DNA of 64,000 nt, from NCBI GenBank assembly GCA_028345195.1, contig JAOMCX010000004.1, forward strand, positions 1 to 64,000, written 5' to 3'. Origin of the DNA: Candidatus Nitrosopelagicus sp. (lineage in GTDB: Archaea; Thermoproteota; Nitrososphaeria; Nitrososphaerales; Nitrosopumilaceae). The position numbers and the translations under genes were made by a program. Shown one piece after another: positions 8,748-17,972 of the stretch. The notes under the pieces are model-generated. The model made no database searches, was not told where the DNA came from, and was given only the letters and a program-made list of their open reading frames with translations. The first letter of the stretch is position 1; each line of letters opens with the position of its first letter.

Positions 8748-10008
8748 GATTTTGATATTGGTATTTTTTAATTTTAATTAATTCAAAATATGATCCAAAT
8801 TTCTCTACATCATCGACGCCATCTAATCCCTCAGAACCTGTAGGTTCGACCTCAAATTCTTTAATTTTCTTATATGTTGTATTTCTTTCAGCAGGAATCC
8901 TTCCTATACTTCTAATCAAGTGTCGTATCTCTTTTGGTCTTAATAGCTGACCATGTTCTGCACCTGCTGCAGTTGATATGCTTTCATTGACTAGTGTTCC
9001 TCCAAAATCATTTGCTCCCCAATTAAGAAGTAATTGTGAAAATTTTGGTCCTTCTTTTACCCATGACATCTGGATATTATCTATAACATTATTCAACATG
9101 ATTCGTGAAATTGCATGAACCAACAATGCATCATTTGAATTCGCACCTTTTTTGATACCTTCATGAAGTTGATGTTTATACATTGGTGCTTCTGAGTAAA
9201 TGAAATTGAGTGGAACAAATTCTGTAAATCCTCCTGTTTCTTTTTGTATCTCTCTAATTGTGTCTAAATGATTTACTCTATGTTCATTTGTTTCCAAATG
9301 TCCAAACATCATAGTTGATGTGGATTTTATTCCCATCTTATGTGCCGTTTTTATAACATCTGTCCAATCTTTGACTGTAATCCTACCTGGAGAAATTTTA
9401 TCACGTAGTTTTTGATTAAGTATTTCTGCTGCAGTTCCTGGAATTGTATCTACACCTGCATCCTTTAACCTACTTAGATATTCTTTTGTTGAAATGTTAG
9501 ATCTTGTTGCACCATAAAGAATTTCTTCTGGAGAAAATCCATGTATGTGTATATCTGGAACTTCGGTTTTAATTTCTCTACAAATATTTTCATACAATCC
9601 TGCATCCATATCTGGTGGAAGTCCTGCCTGAACGCATACTTCTGTAGCTCCGTATGTGTATGCTTCTTTTGCTCTTCTTGTAATTTCTTCAATAGGAAGC
9701 GTATAGCCTTCCTCTTCTCTGAAATCCCGACTAAATGCGCAAAAACCGCATTGTTTTATGCATACATTTGTGAAGTTGATATTTCGGTTGACCACATAAG
9801 TTACTGTATCTCCAACTTTCTTGCTTCGTAAATAATCTGCAACTTTACCCACAAGTTGAAAATCAATTCCTTTTGCATCAAATAGAACTAGTGCTTCTCT
9901 AGATGTGATATCTTTCCCAGAAATTGCTTTATTGAGAATTGCAGCAATTACTGGATCTGCATATTGTAAAATTCCATCCACATCTTTATTTTCTAAATTC
10001 ATTTCCAA
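8734..10008 (-). CDS. cofH: F420 biosynthesis: FO synthase subunit 2 (CofH)
   Basis: Radical SAM enzyme that joins tyrosine and 5-amino-6-ribitylamino-uracil on the way to the deazaflavin FO, working with CofG. 424 residues. The iron-sulfur motif CIKQCGFCAF (CX3CX2C) is at about residue 82. Other family segments are VCVQAGLPPD and TSTMMFGHLE. Its start overlaps the end of cofG by 10 bases, so the two are translationally coupled. Tyrosine-binding and SAM-binding residues cannot be checked further by eye. Confidence 0.95.
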   Translation of the reverse strand: MEMNLENKDVDGILQYADPVIAAILNKAISGKDITSREALVLFDAKGIDFQLVGKVADYLRSKKVGDTVTYVVNRNINFTNVCIKQCGFCAFSRDFREEEGYTLPIEEITRRAKEAYTYGATEVCVQAGLPPDMDAGLYENICREIKTEVPDIHIHGFSPEEILYGATRSNISTKEYLSRLKDAGVDTIPGTAAEILNQKLRDKISPGRITVKDWTDVIKTAHKMGIKSTSTMMFGHLETNEHRVNHLDTIREIQKETGGFTEFVPLNFIYSEAPMYKHQLHEGIKKGANSNDALLVHAISRIMLNNVIDNIQMSWVKEGPKFSQLLLNWGANDFGGTLVNESISTAAGAEHGQLLRPKEIRHLIRSIGRIPAERNTTYKKIKEFEVEPTGSEGLDGVDDVEKFGSYFELIKIKKYQYQNPRKN

Positions 10009-11162
10009 TAACTCTCTTTTACATAATTTTCCTCATCCGCAATTAAAGATATTCTTTGTTTCAAATCATTATTTACTAATGAAATGAACTCTGGATATAC
10101 TGGAAATCTAGCTTTAAATGAAAAACCTGAATCATTACATTTCTTCTCAACATTTTGAATATTTGGCCATGAAAACTCGGGATTTACATAATCTGATGTT
10201 ATAGGCGAAATTCCTCCCCAATCATTAATTCCGACTGATAGAAATTCATGATAATTTTCTGGTGATAGATTAGGTGGAATCTGAATATTTGCATCCGGCA
10301 TAATAATTCTACATAATGCAACTACCGTCTTAAAATAATCTTCTTCAGGTGTTGATTGTTGAAACATTGATGTTTTTGGTTTTGGATGAAAATTTTGTAA
10401 TATGATTTCTTGAATATTTCCATATGTATCATAAAGTTCTTTGATGTCTAATATCGATTGAATACATTCTTCCATGTTTTCACCAATTCCGACTAGGATT
10501 CCTGTAGTCATTGGAATTTTCAATTCACCCGAATTTTTTAGAATATTTAATCTTGCATTTGGATCCTTACTTGGTGCATCATGATGTGGCATTCCTGCTT
10601 CTCTCAATCTAGGACTGGAGTTTTCAAGCATCATTCCCATACTGACATTAGTTTTTTGCAGTTCTTTCATTTCACTTTTAGTAAGATTTCCTGCATTAGT
10701 ATGTGGAAAAATACCTTCATTCAATACCATCTCTGAACAATGAATCAAATATTCTGATGTAGATGAAAACCCTTCATCTTTTAACCACTTTTTTGCTTCA
10801 GAATATTTTTGTTCAGGTCTTTCTCCTGTAACAAATAATGCTTCAGTACAATTATATTTTTTTGCCAAAATTGCCAATTCTTTAATTGTCTGCTTATTCA
10901 TCAATGATAATTTTGCATCTGCAGGTTCGGCTTTGTAGGTACAGTATGAGCATGTATCTCTACACAGATTGATTATGTTGAAAAATGCTTTTTTTGAAAA
11001 ACTAACAGTTCTACCTTTCTGTTCATCTCTAATTCTTGACGCTGTATCAAATAAGATTTTTTTAGGTGCACTTTCAGCTAATTCTAAAATCTCTTCTTTA
11101 CTGATCTCTTTGAATTCATTAATTTTATGAATAATTTCAAAATCAAATTGTAATTTACTCAT
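9999..11162 (-). CDS. cofG: F420 biosynthesis: FO synthase subunit 1 (CofG)
   Basis: Radical SAM partner of CofH that completes FO ring formation. 387 residues with the cluster motif CRDTCSYCTY (CX3CX2C) at about residue 68 and the TGERPEQKY segment typical of CofG. Transcribed with cofH (10-base overlap). The other half of the F420 pathway, cofC and cofD, is about 19 kb away in this window at 29.6-31.2 kb. Confidence 0.95.
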   Translation of the reverse strand: MSKLQFDFEIIHKINEFKEISKEEILELAESAPKKILFDTASRIRDEQKGRTVSFSKKAFFNIINLCRDTCSYCTYKAEPADAKLSLMNKQTIKELAILAKKYNCTEALFVTGERPEQKYSEAKKWLKDEGFSSTSEYLIHCSEMVLNEGIFPHTNAGNLTKSEMKELQKTNVSMGMMLENSSPRLREAGMPHHDAPSKDPNARLNILKNSGELKIPMTTGILVGIGENMEECIQSILDIKELYDTYGNIQEIILQNFHPKPKTSMFQQSTPEEDYFKTVVALCRIIMPDANIQIPPNLSPENYHEFLSVGINDWGGISPITSDYVNPEFSWPNIQNVEKKCNDSGFSFKARFPVYPEFISLVNNDLKQRISLIADEENYVKESYWK

Positions 11163-11203
11163 TGCTTAAAAATTCAGTACGGTCTATTTATTTTTGTAGA
11201 ATT

Positions 11204-12334
11204 CTATTGAGGTCTCTCTTCGAGAATCATGGTTAATTCTAACATCTCCCCATTTCTGTTTACAGATAGAACCATCTCATCTCCGACTGATTTCTCTCTT
11301 TGCAGGTGAACCAATATGTCTGAGATTTTTCTAACGGTTTCTCCATCTATTGATAATATTATATCTCCATCTAGAGCAAACTCTCTTCCATCCCTCTCTT
11401 CTGTTTCTGTAACTCCGAGTAACCCTGCCGTTTCTGCAGGACTTCCTTCAATTACAGATACGACTAAGAAACCTTTTGAACTTTTCAACCCTCTTACTTC
11501 TGCAAGCTCTGGGTCTACATCTGTTCCAGAAATGCCCATCCATGGATGTTTGAATTCCCCATTTTCTATTAAAACTGGAACTACTTTTTTTACTGTATTT
11601 GATGGAACTGCAAATCCAATACCTGAAAATTCTCCAGTTGCTGATTGTATAGCTGTGTTAATTCCTACAACTTCACCTTTCATGTTAATCAATGGCCCTC
11701 CTGAATTTCCAGGATTTATTGCGGCATCTGTCTGTATTACGTCTGGAATTGAATATCCGGTTTCTTGCGGTAACAATCGTCCCATTTGACTTACAATTCC
11801 TGCTGTCATGGAACCTGATAATCCAAATGGATTACCTATGGCTGCAATTTTTTCGCCAACCTTTAGTTCTGATGAATCTCCAATCTTGATTGGTTGTAGA
11901 TATGTATTAGTTGGTTCAACTTTAACAACTGCAATATCTAAATCTCTATCACTTCCTACAACATTTCCAATGTATGCTTCTCCGTCAAGAAATGTAATCA
12001 TTACTTTTTGTGCATCTTGAACTACATGCTGATTAGTAATAACATATCCTTCATCAGAATAAACAAAACCCGAACCCATTCCTCCTTCGGATTCTCCTCT
12101 TAGTACACTTACTTGTACAATACTTTCTTCAGATTTTTCAAAAATATCAATTAGTGAATATTCGTAACCTCTTTCTATTCCTGTTACTTCTCCTACTGTT
12201 TCTCCATAATTTCCATTTGTAACAATTAATTCCCCAGTTCCATTATCTGAAATTGAATTGAATGATACAAACACTGCAAATATTATTGCCACAGTTGCAA
12301 TTACTCCTCCAACAATAATACCATTATTTGCCAT
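11204..12334 (-). CDS. HtrA/DegP-type serine protease with PDZ domain
   Basis: Membrane-anchored protein quality-control protease. 376 residues: N-terminal hydrophobic anchor at residues 7-25, trypsin-like domain with His103 (TNQHVV), Asp133 (DRDLDIAVV) and Ser211 (NPGNSGGP), then one PDZ domain from about residue 265 (HPWMGISGTDV ... LSIDGETVRKISD). The catalytic triad is complete, so it should be active, probably outside the cytoplasmic membrane. Only one PDZ domain, as in DegS-like members. Single-gene unit on the minus strand. Confidence 0.92.
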   Translation of the reverse strand: MANNGIIVGGVIATVAIIFAVFVSFNSISDNGTGELIVTNGNYGETVGEVTGIERGYEYSLIDIFEKSEESIVQVSVLRGESEGGMGSGFVYSDEGYVITNQHVVQDAQKVMITFLDGEAYIGNVVGSDRDLDIAVVKVEPTNTYLQPIKIGDSSELKVGEKIAAIGNPFGLSGSMTAGIVSQMGRLLPQETGYSIPDVIQTDAAINPGNSGGPLINMKGEVVGINTAIQSATGEFSGIGFAVPSNTVKKVVPVLIENGEFKHPWMGISGTDVDPELAEVRGLKSSKGFLVVSVIEGSPAETAGLLGVTETEERDGREFALDGDIILSIDGETVRKISDILVHLQREKSVGDEMVLSVNRNGEMLELTMILEERPQ

Positions 12335-12388
12335 GACGAAATTATGTTTGGTTAAACTATAACCCTTACTGATTTTTGCTATATTCTA

Positions 12389-13600
12389 TTACACTTTAAG
12401 ATAATCTTGAGAAAATTCCTTAACGGAATATTTCCGACCTCTCCATGATACTGCGGTAGATTTGTTTGCATGTAAAATACCTGAAAGAAAACCAAGTATT
12501 ACGACAATACTTCCAATAGGTGCACATATTGAATTCACTATGTTTAGGTTTAATCCCATTCTAGTTTCCATTAAAGATGCTGAAAAAATTGTGATTGTAG
12601 AAATAATTGCAGAAATTAATAAAGTTGTAAATGATAGACTTGATTCAAAAGCAATAACCGAGTACCCTAACAATGGAATCGGCATAAACAAAATGAACAG
12701 CACTGCGAAGAATACGCCTATTGCTGATGAAGAGCTTTGATGATATAGTGGAACCATTAATCGTTTTAATCCATTCCACATTTCTTTCGAACTTCTTGAA
12801 TACAACGCTTCAATAAGATGTTCCCCTCTGACCATTTTTAGTGCATATCCTGATTCTTTAGTTATTTTACCTAATGCCCCATCTTCAATTATTTCTTGTT
12901 TAACTTTTTCATGAGTGCCAATTTCCTCATACACTTTTCGTTTAATTACAAAAAAACTACCGAAAAAATATCCTACCTTCTTCTTTGGATTGTTTACGTT
13001 CAGTGCGGAATATCTTGAATGTAGGAATGTAGATAACATCGGTAAAGTTATTTTTGTAATTCTATCAATACAACGAAGTCGTGGAATAACTGTTAGTGCA
13101 TCAAGATTTTCTGATTGTAGATGTGCTACTGCCAATGTAATTACATTTTTCTCAAATTTTGTGTCTGCGTCTGTAAATAACATAATCTCTCCTGTAGCTT
13201 TTTTGAATCCTTCCATACATGCCCAATTTTTTCCCATCCATTTTTCGGGTTTTTCTCTTGCACTTACATGGATGATTTTTGAATTATCCTTTGCAAATTT
13301 TGCAATAATCTCTCCTGTTTTATCTTCTGAAGAATCATCAATTGCAATTACTTCAAAGTCTTTGTAATCTTGTAAACTTAATGTCTCCAAACACTTTGAG
13401 ATAAAACCCTCTTCATTTCTTGCAGGTAAAATCACTGACACTTTTGGCGTTGTTGTGCTATTATTTTCAAATATATCTAAAAATGGTGTTTTGGTAAATG
13501 ATTGATACATAGAATGTAATAATGAAAGCCACGCCAAAAAAACTCCTACAAGTATGACTGTAAAAATAAAATTGAAAACATCGATGAAAATATCCACCAT
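12389..13600 (-). CDS. Membrane glycosyltransferase, family 2
   Basis: 403 residues: an N-terminal membrane helix (residues 9-28), a GT-A catalytic domain with VSVILPARNEEG near residue 54, DDSSEDKT, the metal-binding DAD triplet (LFTDADTKF near residue 142), an EIIEDGALG segment, and three to four C-terminal membrane helices. This resembles hydroxychlorobactene/CrtQ-like or polysaccharide-synthesising transferases. The acceptor is not known; S-layer glycan, lipid or carotenoid are all possible. Its start codon overlaps the stop of the SRPBCC gene by one base (TAATG), so the pair is co-translated. Confidence 0.85.
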   Translation of the reverse strand: MVDIFIDVFNFIFTVILVGVFLAWLSLLHSMYQSFTKTPFLDIFENNSTTTPKVSVILPARNEEGFISKCLETLSLQDYKDFEVIAIDDSSEDKTGEIIAKFAKDNSKIIHVSAREKPEKWMGKNWACMEGFKKATGEIMLFTDADTKFEKNVITLAVAHLQSENLDALTVIPRLRCIDRITKITLPMLSTFLHSRYSALNVNNPKKKVGYFFGSFFVIKRKVYEEIGTHEKVKQEIIEDGALGKITKESGYALKMVRGEHLIEALYSRSSKEMWNGLKRLMVPLYHQSSSSAIGVFFAVLFILFMPIPLLGYSVIAFESSLSFTTLLISAIISTITIFSASLMETRMGLNLNIVNSICAPIGSIVVILGFLSGILHANKSTAVSWRGRKYSVKEFSQDYLKV

Positions 13601-14028
13601 TAATTTTCCACTTCTTTTTTAATTTCTTGCAGTGCTTGCTCAGTTCCACTTTTGATATGTTTTTTTATTATTCCAGTGAACATGCCCATTTTTCCTGAAA
13701 GTTTTACATCCCATACTGCTTCTAGTTCGCATGAATTATCCATATTTTTCAACGTGAGAATTTTTTCTCCTACTATGACTCCTTTTGTAAATACTGCTTT
13801 AATTGTCTCTTTTGGAACAATCGTCACTTCTTGCAGGCATTTCTGATCACGAAATGCAATTGTAATTTCTCTTGATATTTGATTCCCATCTTTTGAAATA
13901 TTTCTAACTTCTTTCGTACCTTTCCAAAATTTTGGCTCATTGTCAATATCTGATATGACATCCCAAATTTTTTCTTGAGATGAATTAATGATTACAGACG
14001 TCTTAATTTCTGCCATATCTCCATCCAA
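13600..14028 (-). CDS. SRPBCC (START-like) domain protein
   Basis: 142 residues fitting the polyketide cyclase/SRPBCC hydrophobic-ligand-binding fold: TSVIINSSQEKIWDVISDIDNEPKFWKG at the N-terminus is the hallmark beginning, with the expected alternating strands and a long amphipathic C-terminal helix. It is coupled to the glycosyltransferase gene downstream, which suggests that it handles a lipid or isoprenoid ligand of that enzyme. That link is inferred only from adjacency. Confidence 0.8.
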   Translation of the reverse strand: MDGDMAEIKTSVIINSSQEKIWDVISDIDNEPKFWKGTKEVRNISKDGNQISREITIAFRDQKCLQEVTIVPKETIKAVFTKGVIVGEKILTLKNMDNSCELEAVWDVKLSGKMGMFTGIIKKHIKSGTEQALQEIKKEVEN

Positions 14029-14070
14029 TTACTCGAAAATATTAGGTTTATCAAAGTCTCACTATAATTT

Positions 14071-14105
14071 ACGGTCTAAAAATTTAGAAATTAATTTTAA
14101 ACCGT
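14071..14105. promoter_or_regulatory. Inverted repeat spanning the promoter of the tRNA-binding protein gene
   Basis: Arms ACGGTCTAAAA (14071-14081) and TTTTAAACCGT (14095-14105) pair at 10 of 11 positions with a 13-base spacer. The right arm contains TTTTAAAC, which lies about 26 bases before the ATG at 14122 and so is the likely TATA box. The arrangement could be an operator or simply two opposed TATA boxes for the divergent genes. Confidence 0.4.
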
Positions 14106-14121
14106 CTGTATTTCATGCATT

Positions 14122-14448
14122 ATGGATGATATTTCATATGATGATTTTTCAAAATTGGATCTACGTGTAGCAAAAATTGTATCTACTGAAAAAATCCCTG
14201 AGAAATCAAGAATAATCAAAGGTACAATTTCTTTGGGAGATGAGGAGCGTGATGTAATAATTGGCGGTGCACAATTTTACGAACCTGAAGATTTGATTGG
14301 AAAAACAGTAATTGTTGTTGCAAATTTAGAACCCAAAAAAATGGCTGGTGTTGAATCTAATGCAATGTTATTAGCTGCTGATATTGATGATAAACCATTT
14401 TGGTTAACTGTTGATGATGATGTTCCTGCAGGAACAAAGATTAAATAA
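14122..14448 (+). CDS. MetRS beta-like tRNA-binding protein (EMAP/Trbp111 fold)
   Basis: 108-residue free-standing OB-fold tRNA-binding domain equivalent to the C-terminal domain of bacterial MetRS. It shows DLRVAKIVSTEKIPEKS, the GGAQFYEPEDLIGK segment and VVANLEPKKMAGVESNAMLLA, all hallmarks of the family. In archaea it dimerises and gives synthetases extra tRNA affinity. The ATG at 14122 is 17-27 bases after a TATA-like box, so translation is probably leaderless. Confidence 0.92.
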   Translation: MDDISYDDFSKLDLRVAKIVSTEKIPEKSRIIKGTISLGDEERDVIIGGAQFYEPEDLIGKTVIVVANLEPKKMAGVESNAMLLAADIDDKPFWLTVDDDVPAGTKIK

Positions 14449-14452
14449 TTTT

Positions 14453-15013
14453 TTAATCGTAAACCATTAATTCTTTTTCTTCTAAAAGTGCATGTAAATT
14501 ATTCACTGAACGATAAACATCTTCTTCTTTTTTTGCACCTGTACATACTAGTTTCCCTGAAGAAAATAACAAAATGACTGTTTTTGGATCAAGCATTCTG
14601 TGAATCAAACCTGGAAATTGCTCTGGTTCGTACATGCTTCTTGGTAACGTTCTTGCTGCTTGTTCAAGATGAATTCGTCCACCTAAATTTATTGACGCAA
14701 CAATATTTTGAATTGTCACCACTGCATTTTTTTTAACTTTGATCTTCCCTTTTCTTAATTTCTCCACTACTGTTTTTACTGCATTTTTTGACATTTGTTC
14801 TGATTTTGCACCTGTACATACCATCTTTCCTGAAGTAAAAATTAGTGTAGCTGTCTTTGGACTTTTGATTCTGAATACTAATCCTGGAAATTGATCTGGA
14901 TGATATTCTACATCTGGAAATTTTTTTGTAATGTCATTAAGATCCATTTTTTGGTCTACTGTAGCTGAAGCCACCACATTTTCAATACTGATGATTGGTT
15001 TTGTCTGTGGCAT
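14453..15013 (-). CDS. tbp: TATA-box-binding protein
   Basis: General transcription factor that binds the promoter TATA element and recruits TFB and RNA polymerase. 186 residues made of the two classic imperfect repeats, each with a SGKMVCTGAKSEQ / SGKLVCTGAKKEE segment and a FPGLVFRI / FPGLIHRM segment. No acidic tail. It converges on the tRNA-binding protein gene with 4 bases between stop codons. Many promoters in this window have boxes that would be its targets. Confidence 0.97.
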   Translation of the reverse strand: MPQTKPIISIENVVASATVDQKMDLNDITKKFPDVEYHPDQFPGLVFRIKSPKTATLIFTSGKMVCTGAKSEQMSKNAVKTVVEKLRKGKIKVKKNAVVTIQNIVASINLGGRIHLEQAARTLPRSMYEPEQFPGLIHRMLDPKTVILLFSSGKLVCTGAKKEEDVYRSVNNLHALLEEKELMVYD

Positions 15014-15118
15014 ATCACAATATAGAAAATATCATTAATAAAAATACTCGTGAAATTACACGTTTCCTCTCTCAATTGCATGGATATGATTAAATTACAA
15101 AATTAAAGTAATTGATTA

Positions 15119-16243
15119 TTGGAAATTTTCGGTTATAATCTTGATGAATTTTTAGCATGGGTTGGTGAAGATATTGACACAGTAATGATGTTGATATGGA
15201 TACTACCTGTCATAATCTTTGTTTTTTACGGACAACGAATCCAACTGATAATTTCATCAAATGAAATTAAAAAAGATATTGGAAAACTAGACGAATATAC
15301 TACATCTACAAAAAAGGATTTTCTAAATTATGTAAAAAATAATCTTACTTACAAATCTGATCCATCAAAAAAATTGGATAGTTTTTTTGATTATTTCACA
15401 ATTATGCCTGTAGATATGGATCCTAATGGAATTATTTTAAAAATTAATCATCTAGTTCGTTCACGAGAAGATTTTATTAGATTACAAATTAATACAATGT
15501 TTTCTGATCTATCATCTGTAGAATTATCCAAACTTCAAAATTTATTGGAGATAGTTACTACTTTACAATTATTTCATAAATATACGCGTCATCTCTATCT
15601 TACTGCAAAAAAACAAAAAAACTTCCCATTGATTTTACCATTACAAATGATGATTCCTTTCATTATGGAAGAGGCTGTTGCATTGAAAGATGCAATGCCT
15701 GCAATAAAAAACGGTCAGCCAATTGGTGATGGTATTGGACCGATGATAGTTGGTGAAATGATGCTGGGTACTACAAAAGAATCTGCTGCATTTGAAACGG
15801 TCTGGTCAAAAACAACTTTTGAAGATAGAGATTTATTTTTATTAAAAGCTGAAGGTCCAAACGCAACTGTTGGCCGTCCTGGTGATGGGCTCGAAAAAAT
15901 CATCTCAATCAAAAAACCTGATTTGATAATTATGATTGACGCATCATTGAAACTTGAAGGTGAAGATTCTGCATCTATTGCTAAAGGATTCGGTGCAGCA
16001 ATTGGTGGTATTGGAACTGAACGATTTAAAATTGAAGAAATTGCCACTAATAATCAAATTCCAATTCTAGCACTTGTTGTAAAACAATCAATTCATGAAG
16101 CAATTACTCTAATGACTAAAGACATTGCAGATAGTGCAAAAACTGTCAAAGATGAACTGCATGAAATGATTAGAGAAAATACTTTTTCTGGACAATCAGT
16201 TCTAGTAATTGGTGTTGGAAATACTATAGGTGTGTCACAATGA
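15119..16243 (+). CDS. DUF1512 family membrane-anchored protein
   Basis: 374 residues, TTG start. One membrane helix lies at residues 21-38 (VMMLIWILPVIIFVFYG), followed by a large soluble domain that matches the archaeal DUF1512 family, with conserved GDGIGPMIVGEMM near residue 202 and GFGAAIGGIGTERFKIEE near residue 288. The function of the family is unknown. The stop codon overlaps the start of the 59-codon cysteine-rich gene (ATGA), so they are coupled. Confidence 0.85.
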   Translation: MEIFGYNLDEFLAWVGEDIDTVMMLIWILPVIIFVFYGQRIQLIISSNEIKKDIGKLDEYTTSTKKDFLNYVKNNLTYKSDPSKKLDSFFDYFTIMPVDMDPNGIILKINHLVRSREDFIRLQINTMFSDLSSVELSKLQNLLEIVTTLQLFHKYTRHLYLTAKKQKNFPLILPLQMMIPFIMEEAVALKDAMPAIKNGQPIGDGIGPMIVGEMMLGTTKESAAFETVWSKTTFEDRDLFLLKAEGPNATVGRPGDGLEKIISIKKPDLIIMIDASLKLEGEDSASIAKGFGAAIGGIGTERFKIEEIATNNQIPILALVVKQSIHEAITLMTKDIADSAKTVKDELHEMIRENTFSGQSVLVIGVGNTIGVSQ

Positions 16244-16419
16244 GTAAATCAAAAAATATGATTTCTACATGTTATACTTCTATGGAATGTAATTCATGTA
16301 AATTAATAAAGAAAAGAAAATTTTCTACTGGGGATGTTGTTTTTTCCACTTCTGAAGATTGTTCTGAATGTGATGGAAAAATGTTAATCACAAAAATTTT
16401 TGGCGTAATTATGGATTAG
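16240..16419 (+). CDS. Small cysteine-rich (zinc-ribbon-like) protein
   Basis: 59-codon gene starting at the ATG that overlaps the DUF1512 stop (ATGA). The product has CNSCKLIKKRKF and CSECDGKML, two CxxC knuckles about 23 residues apart, plus Cys11. A zinc ribbon is the simplest reading. It ends in the convergent map gene, overlapping it by 11 bases. Coupling to DUF1512 suggests a shared but unknown role. Confidence 0.6.
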   Translation: MSKSKNMISTCYTSMECNSCKLIKKRKFSTGDVVFSTSEDCSECDGKMLITKIFGVIMD

Positions 16420-17302
16420 TGGTTATCATCACTCCGTTCTCATTTGGAATGAATGTATGTTCTGCTTGAGCAACTCTCTGACCATTTCCTTCTACTAGTA
16501 CTGGATATGCATGAACTGCCTTTTTCTTGATCAATGTTTCTAAAATTCTTCTAGCATCCTTTTCTTCCCATTTTTCAAGTAACCATCTTAGCGCAAATGG
16601 CAACATATTGAAATTACTCCATATGTAATCTAACATATCATCTGCTTCTTTGTCTTTAGTTTTTTTTCTTGATGCTAATGCAAAAATATTTTTCACTTTT
16701 CCCTCATGAACAAATCCCAATCCATCTCCTGTTGTCACAAAAGGTTCACATGCAAATGCTTGTTCACTTGGAAAATTAAAAGAACCAATTGACCAAATAT
16801 TTGGTACGGATTTACCTGCATGAATTGTATACTGTTCTAAAGAATGACCGCTGAGATTTGCAATTGGAATTAGACCTAAATCTTTGATAGTTTTTTCTAT
16901 GGTCCTTCCAACATCACTTGACTTTATTCCTGTTTTCATCATTGACATTGCATTCTTTAATGCAGATTCTGCACCTTGAACAAGTGTGTCAAATTCTGGA
17001 TTATAACATACTGTTACTGCAGTATCTGCAATGTATCCGTCAATTTGTGCACCAAGATCAATTTTCACAAGATCATTATCTGTAATTACTATCTCATCGT
17101 TTGGTTCTGCTGTATAGTGTGCTGCTACTTCATTAATACTGGTATTTACAGGAAATGCACATTTTGCTCCTCGTTTTTTAATTTCTCCTTCAACATGCTC
17201 ACAAATTTCGTATACTGTTTTTCCTACCCAATCTGTTTTTCTAACATTTTCTCTAACTTCACCTGCAATTTTTCCTGCTTTAATATAATCATCAAGTGCC
17301 AT
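16409..17302 (-). CDS. map: Methionine aminopeptidase, type II
   Basis: Removes the initiator methionine from nascent proteins using two metal ions. 297 residues, the archaeal type II length, with the pita-bread fold metal ligands in DLGAQIDGYIADTAVTV (two Asp near residues 82 and 93), NLSGHSLEQYTIHAG (His near residue 153), the CEPFVTTGDG Glu and AQAEHTFIP (Glu near 281). The insertion typical of type II enzymes is present (DADDMLDYIWSNFN-like region near 220). Single gene; tRNA-Pro follows upstream of it on the other strand. Confidence 0.95.
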   Translation of the reverse strand: MALDDYIKAGKIAGEVRENVRKTDWVGKTVYEICEHVEGEIKKRGAKCAFPVNTSINEVAAHYTAEPNDEIVITDNDLVKIDLGAQIDGYIADTAVTVCYNPEFDTLVQGAESALKNAMSMMKTGIKSSDVGRTIEKTIKDLGLIPIANLSGHSLEQYTIHAGKSVPNIWSIGSFNFPSEQAFACEPFVTTGDGLGFVHEGKVKNIFALASRKKTKDKEADDMLDYIWSNFNMLPFALRWLLEKWEEKDARRILETLIKKKAVHAYPVLVEGNGQRVAQAEHTFIPNENGVMITTNP

Positions 17303-17367
17303 AAGCTATCTCTGATTTACTCAGTTAAGATTCTATTGTTTAAATTGGGCAATTGTTTTTGTTCGCT

Positions 17368-17441
17368 GGGAGCGTGGTCTAGCTTGGTATGATTCTGCGT
17401 TTGGGACGCAGAGGTCGCGCGTTCAAATCTCGCCGCTCCCA
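17368..17441 (+). tRNA. tRNA-Pro (anticodon TGG)
   Basis: Cloverleaf with acceptor stem GGGAGCG/CGCTCCC, anticodon stem CTGCG/CGCAG around loop TTTGGGA (anticodon TGG) and T-loop TTCAAAT. No intron. The T-stem GCGCG/CTCGC has one C-T mismatch at the fourth pair. No encoded CCA; discriminator base is A. Confidence 0.95.
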
Positions 17442-17579
17442 TTTTACATATTTATACAAAGAATTATCATATTATTCGCTGAACGATGAAGAAGAGTTAG
17501 AGTATGGAAATTGAATGAAATAATCTATTATCTGAGTTTGGCATTATCTTTTTATCAATAACATTGAATAGAAAATCAC

Positions 17580-17837
17580 TTGGCATTAAAAAGAAAAGAT
17601 TTTTTATTAATTGTTGGAATTTTATTTTTTTTGATTGGCTTAATGGGTGTTGGTCTTCCTCCCATCTATGCAATAATTATTTCATTGGCAATTTACTTTG
17701 GAATTAGAATTTTTGTCGGTCGTAGGAAAAAAATGATTGAAGAGTCTGTGGGTGAAGGAATATGTGTAAAATGTGGCTCAAAAATTGAAAATCAAAAATG
17801 TCCAATATGTGATAGAAAAAAATTCGGAAATGTATGA
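17580..17837 (+). CDS. Membrane protein with C-terminal zinc ribbon
   Basis: 85 residues with a TTG start. Two hydrophobic segments (about residues 8-24 and 27-45) are followed by a basic linker GRRKKM and a four-cysteine knuckle CVKCGSKIENQKCPICDRKK at residues 62-80. This resembles small archaeal membrane proteins with a cytoplasmic zinc ribbon. Function unknown. The 138 bases before it, after tRNA-Pro, contain no other convincing gene. Confidence 0.7.
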   Translation: MALKRKDFLLIVGILFFLIGLMGVGLPPIYAIIISLAIYFGIRIFVGRRKKMIEESVGEGICVKCGSKIENQKCPICDRKKFGNV

Positions 17838-17972
17838 TTTCTACGAGCGGTTTATACCAATTCATGCCTAATTTTTCGTATTGACCTCAAAAACATATAA
17901 GACTTTGACAAACGGATCAACTTTTTCTCAATTTGATTCTATTATTGTTAAAAATAGGAATATGAGTAGGAA

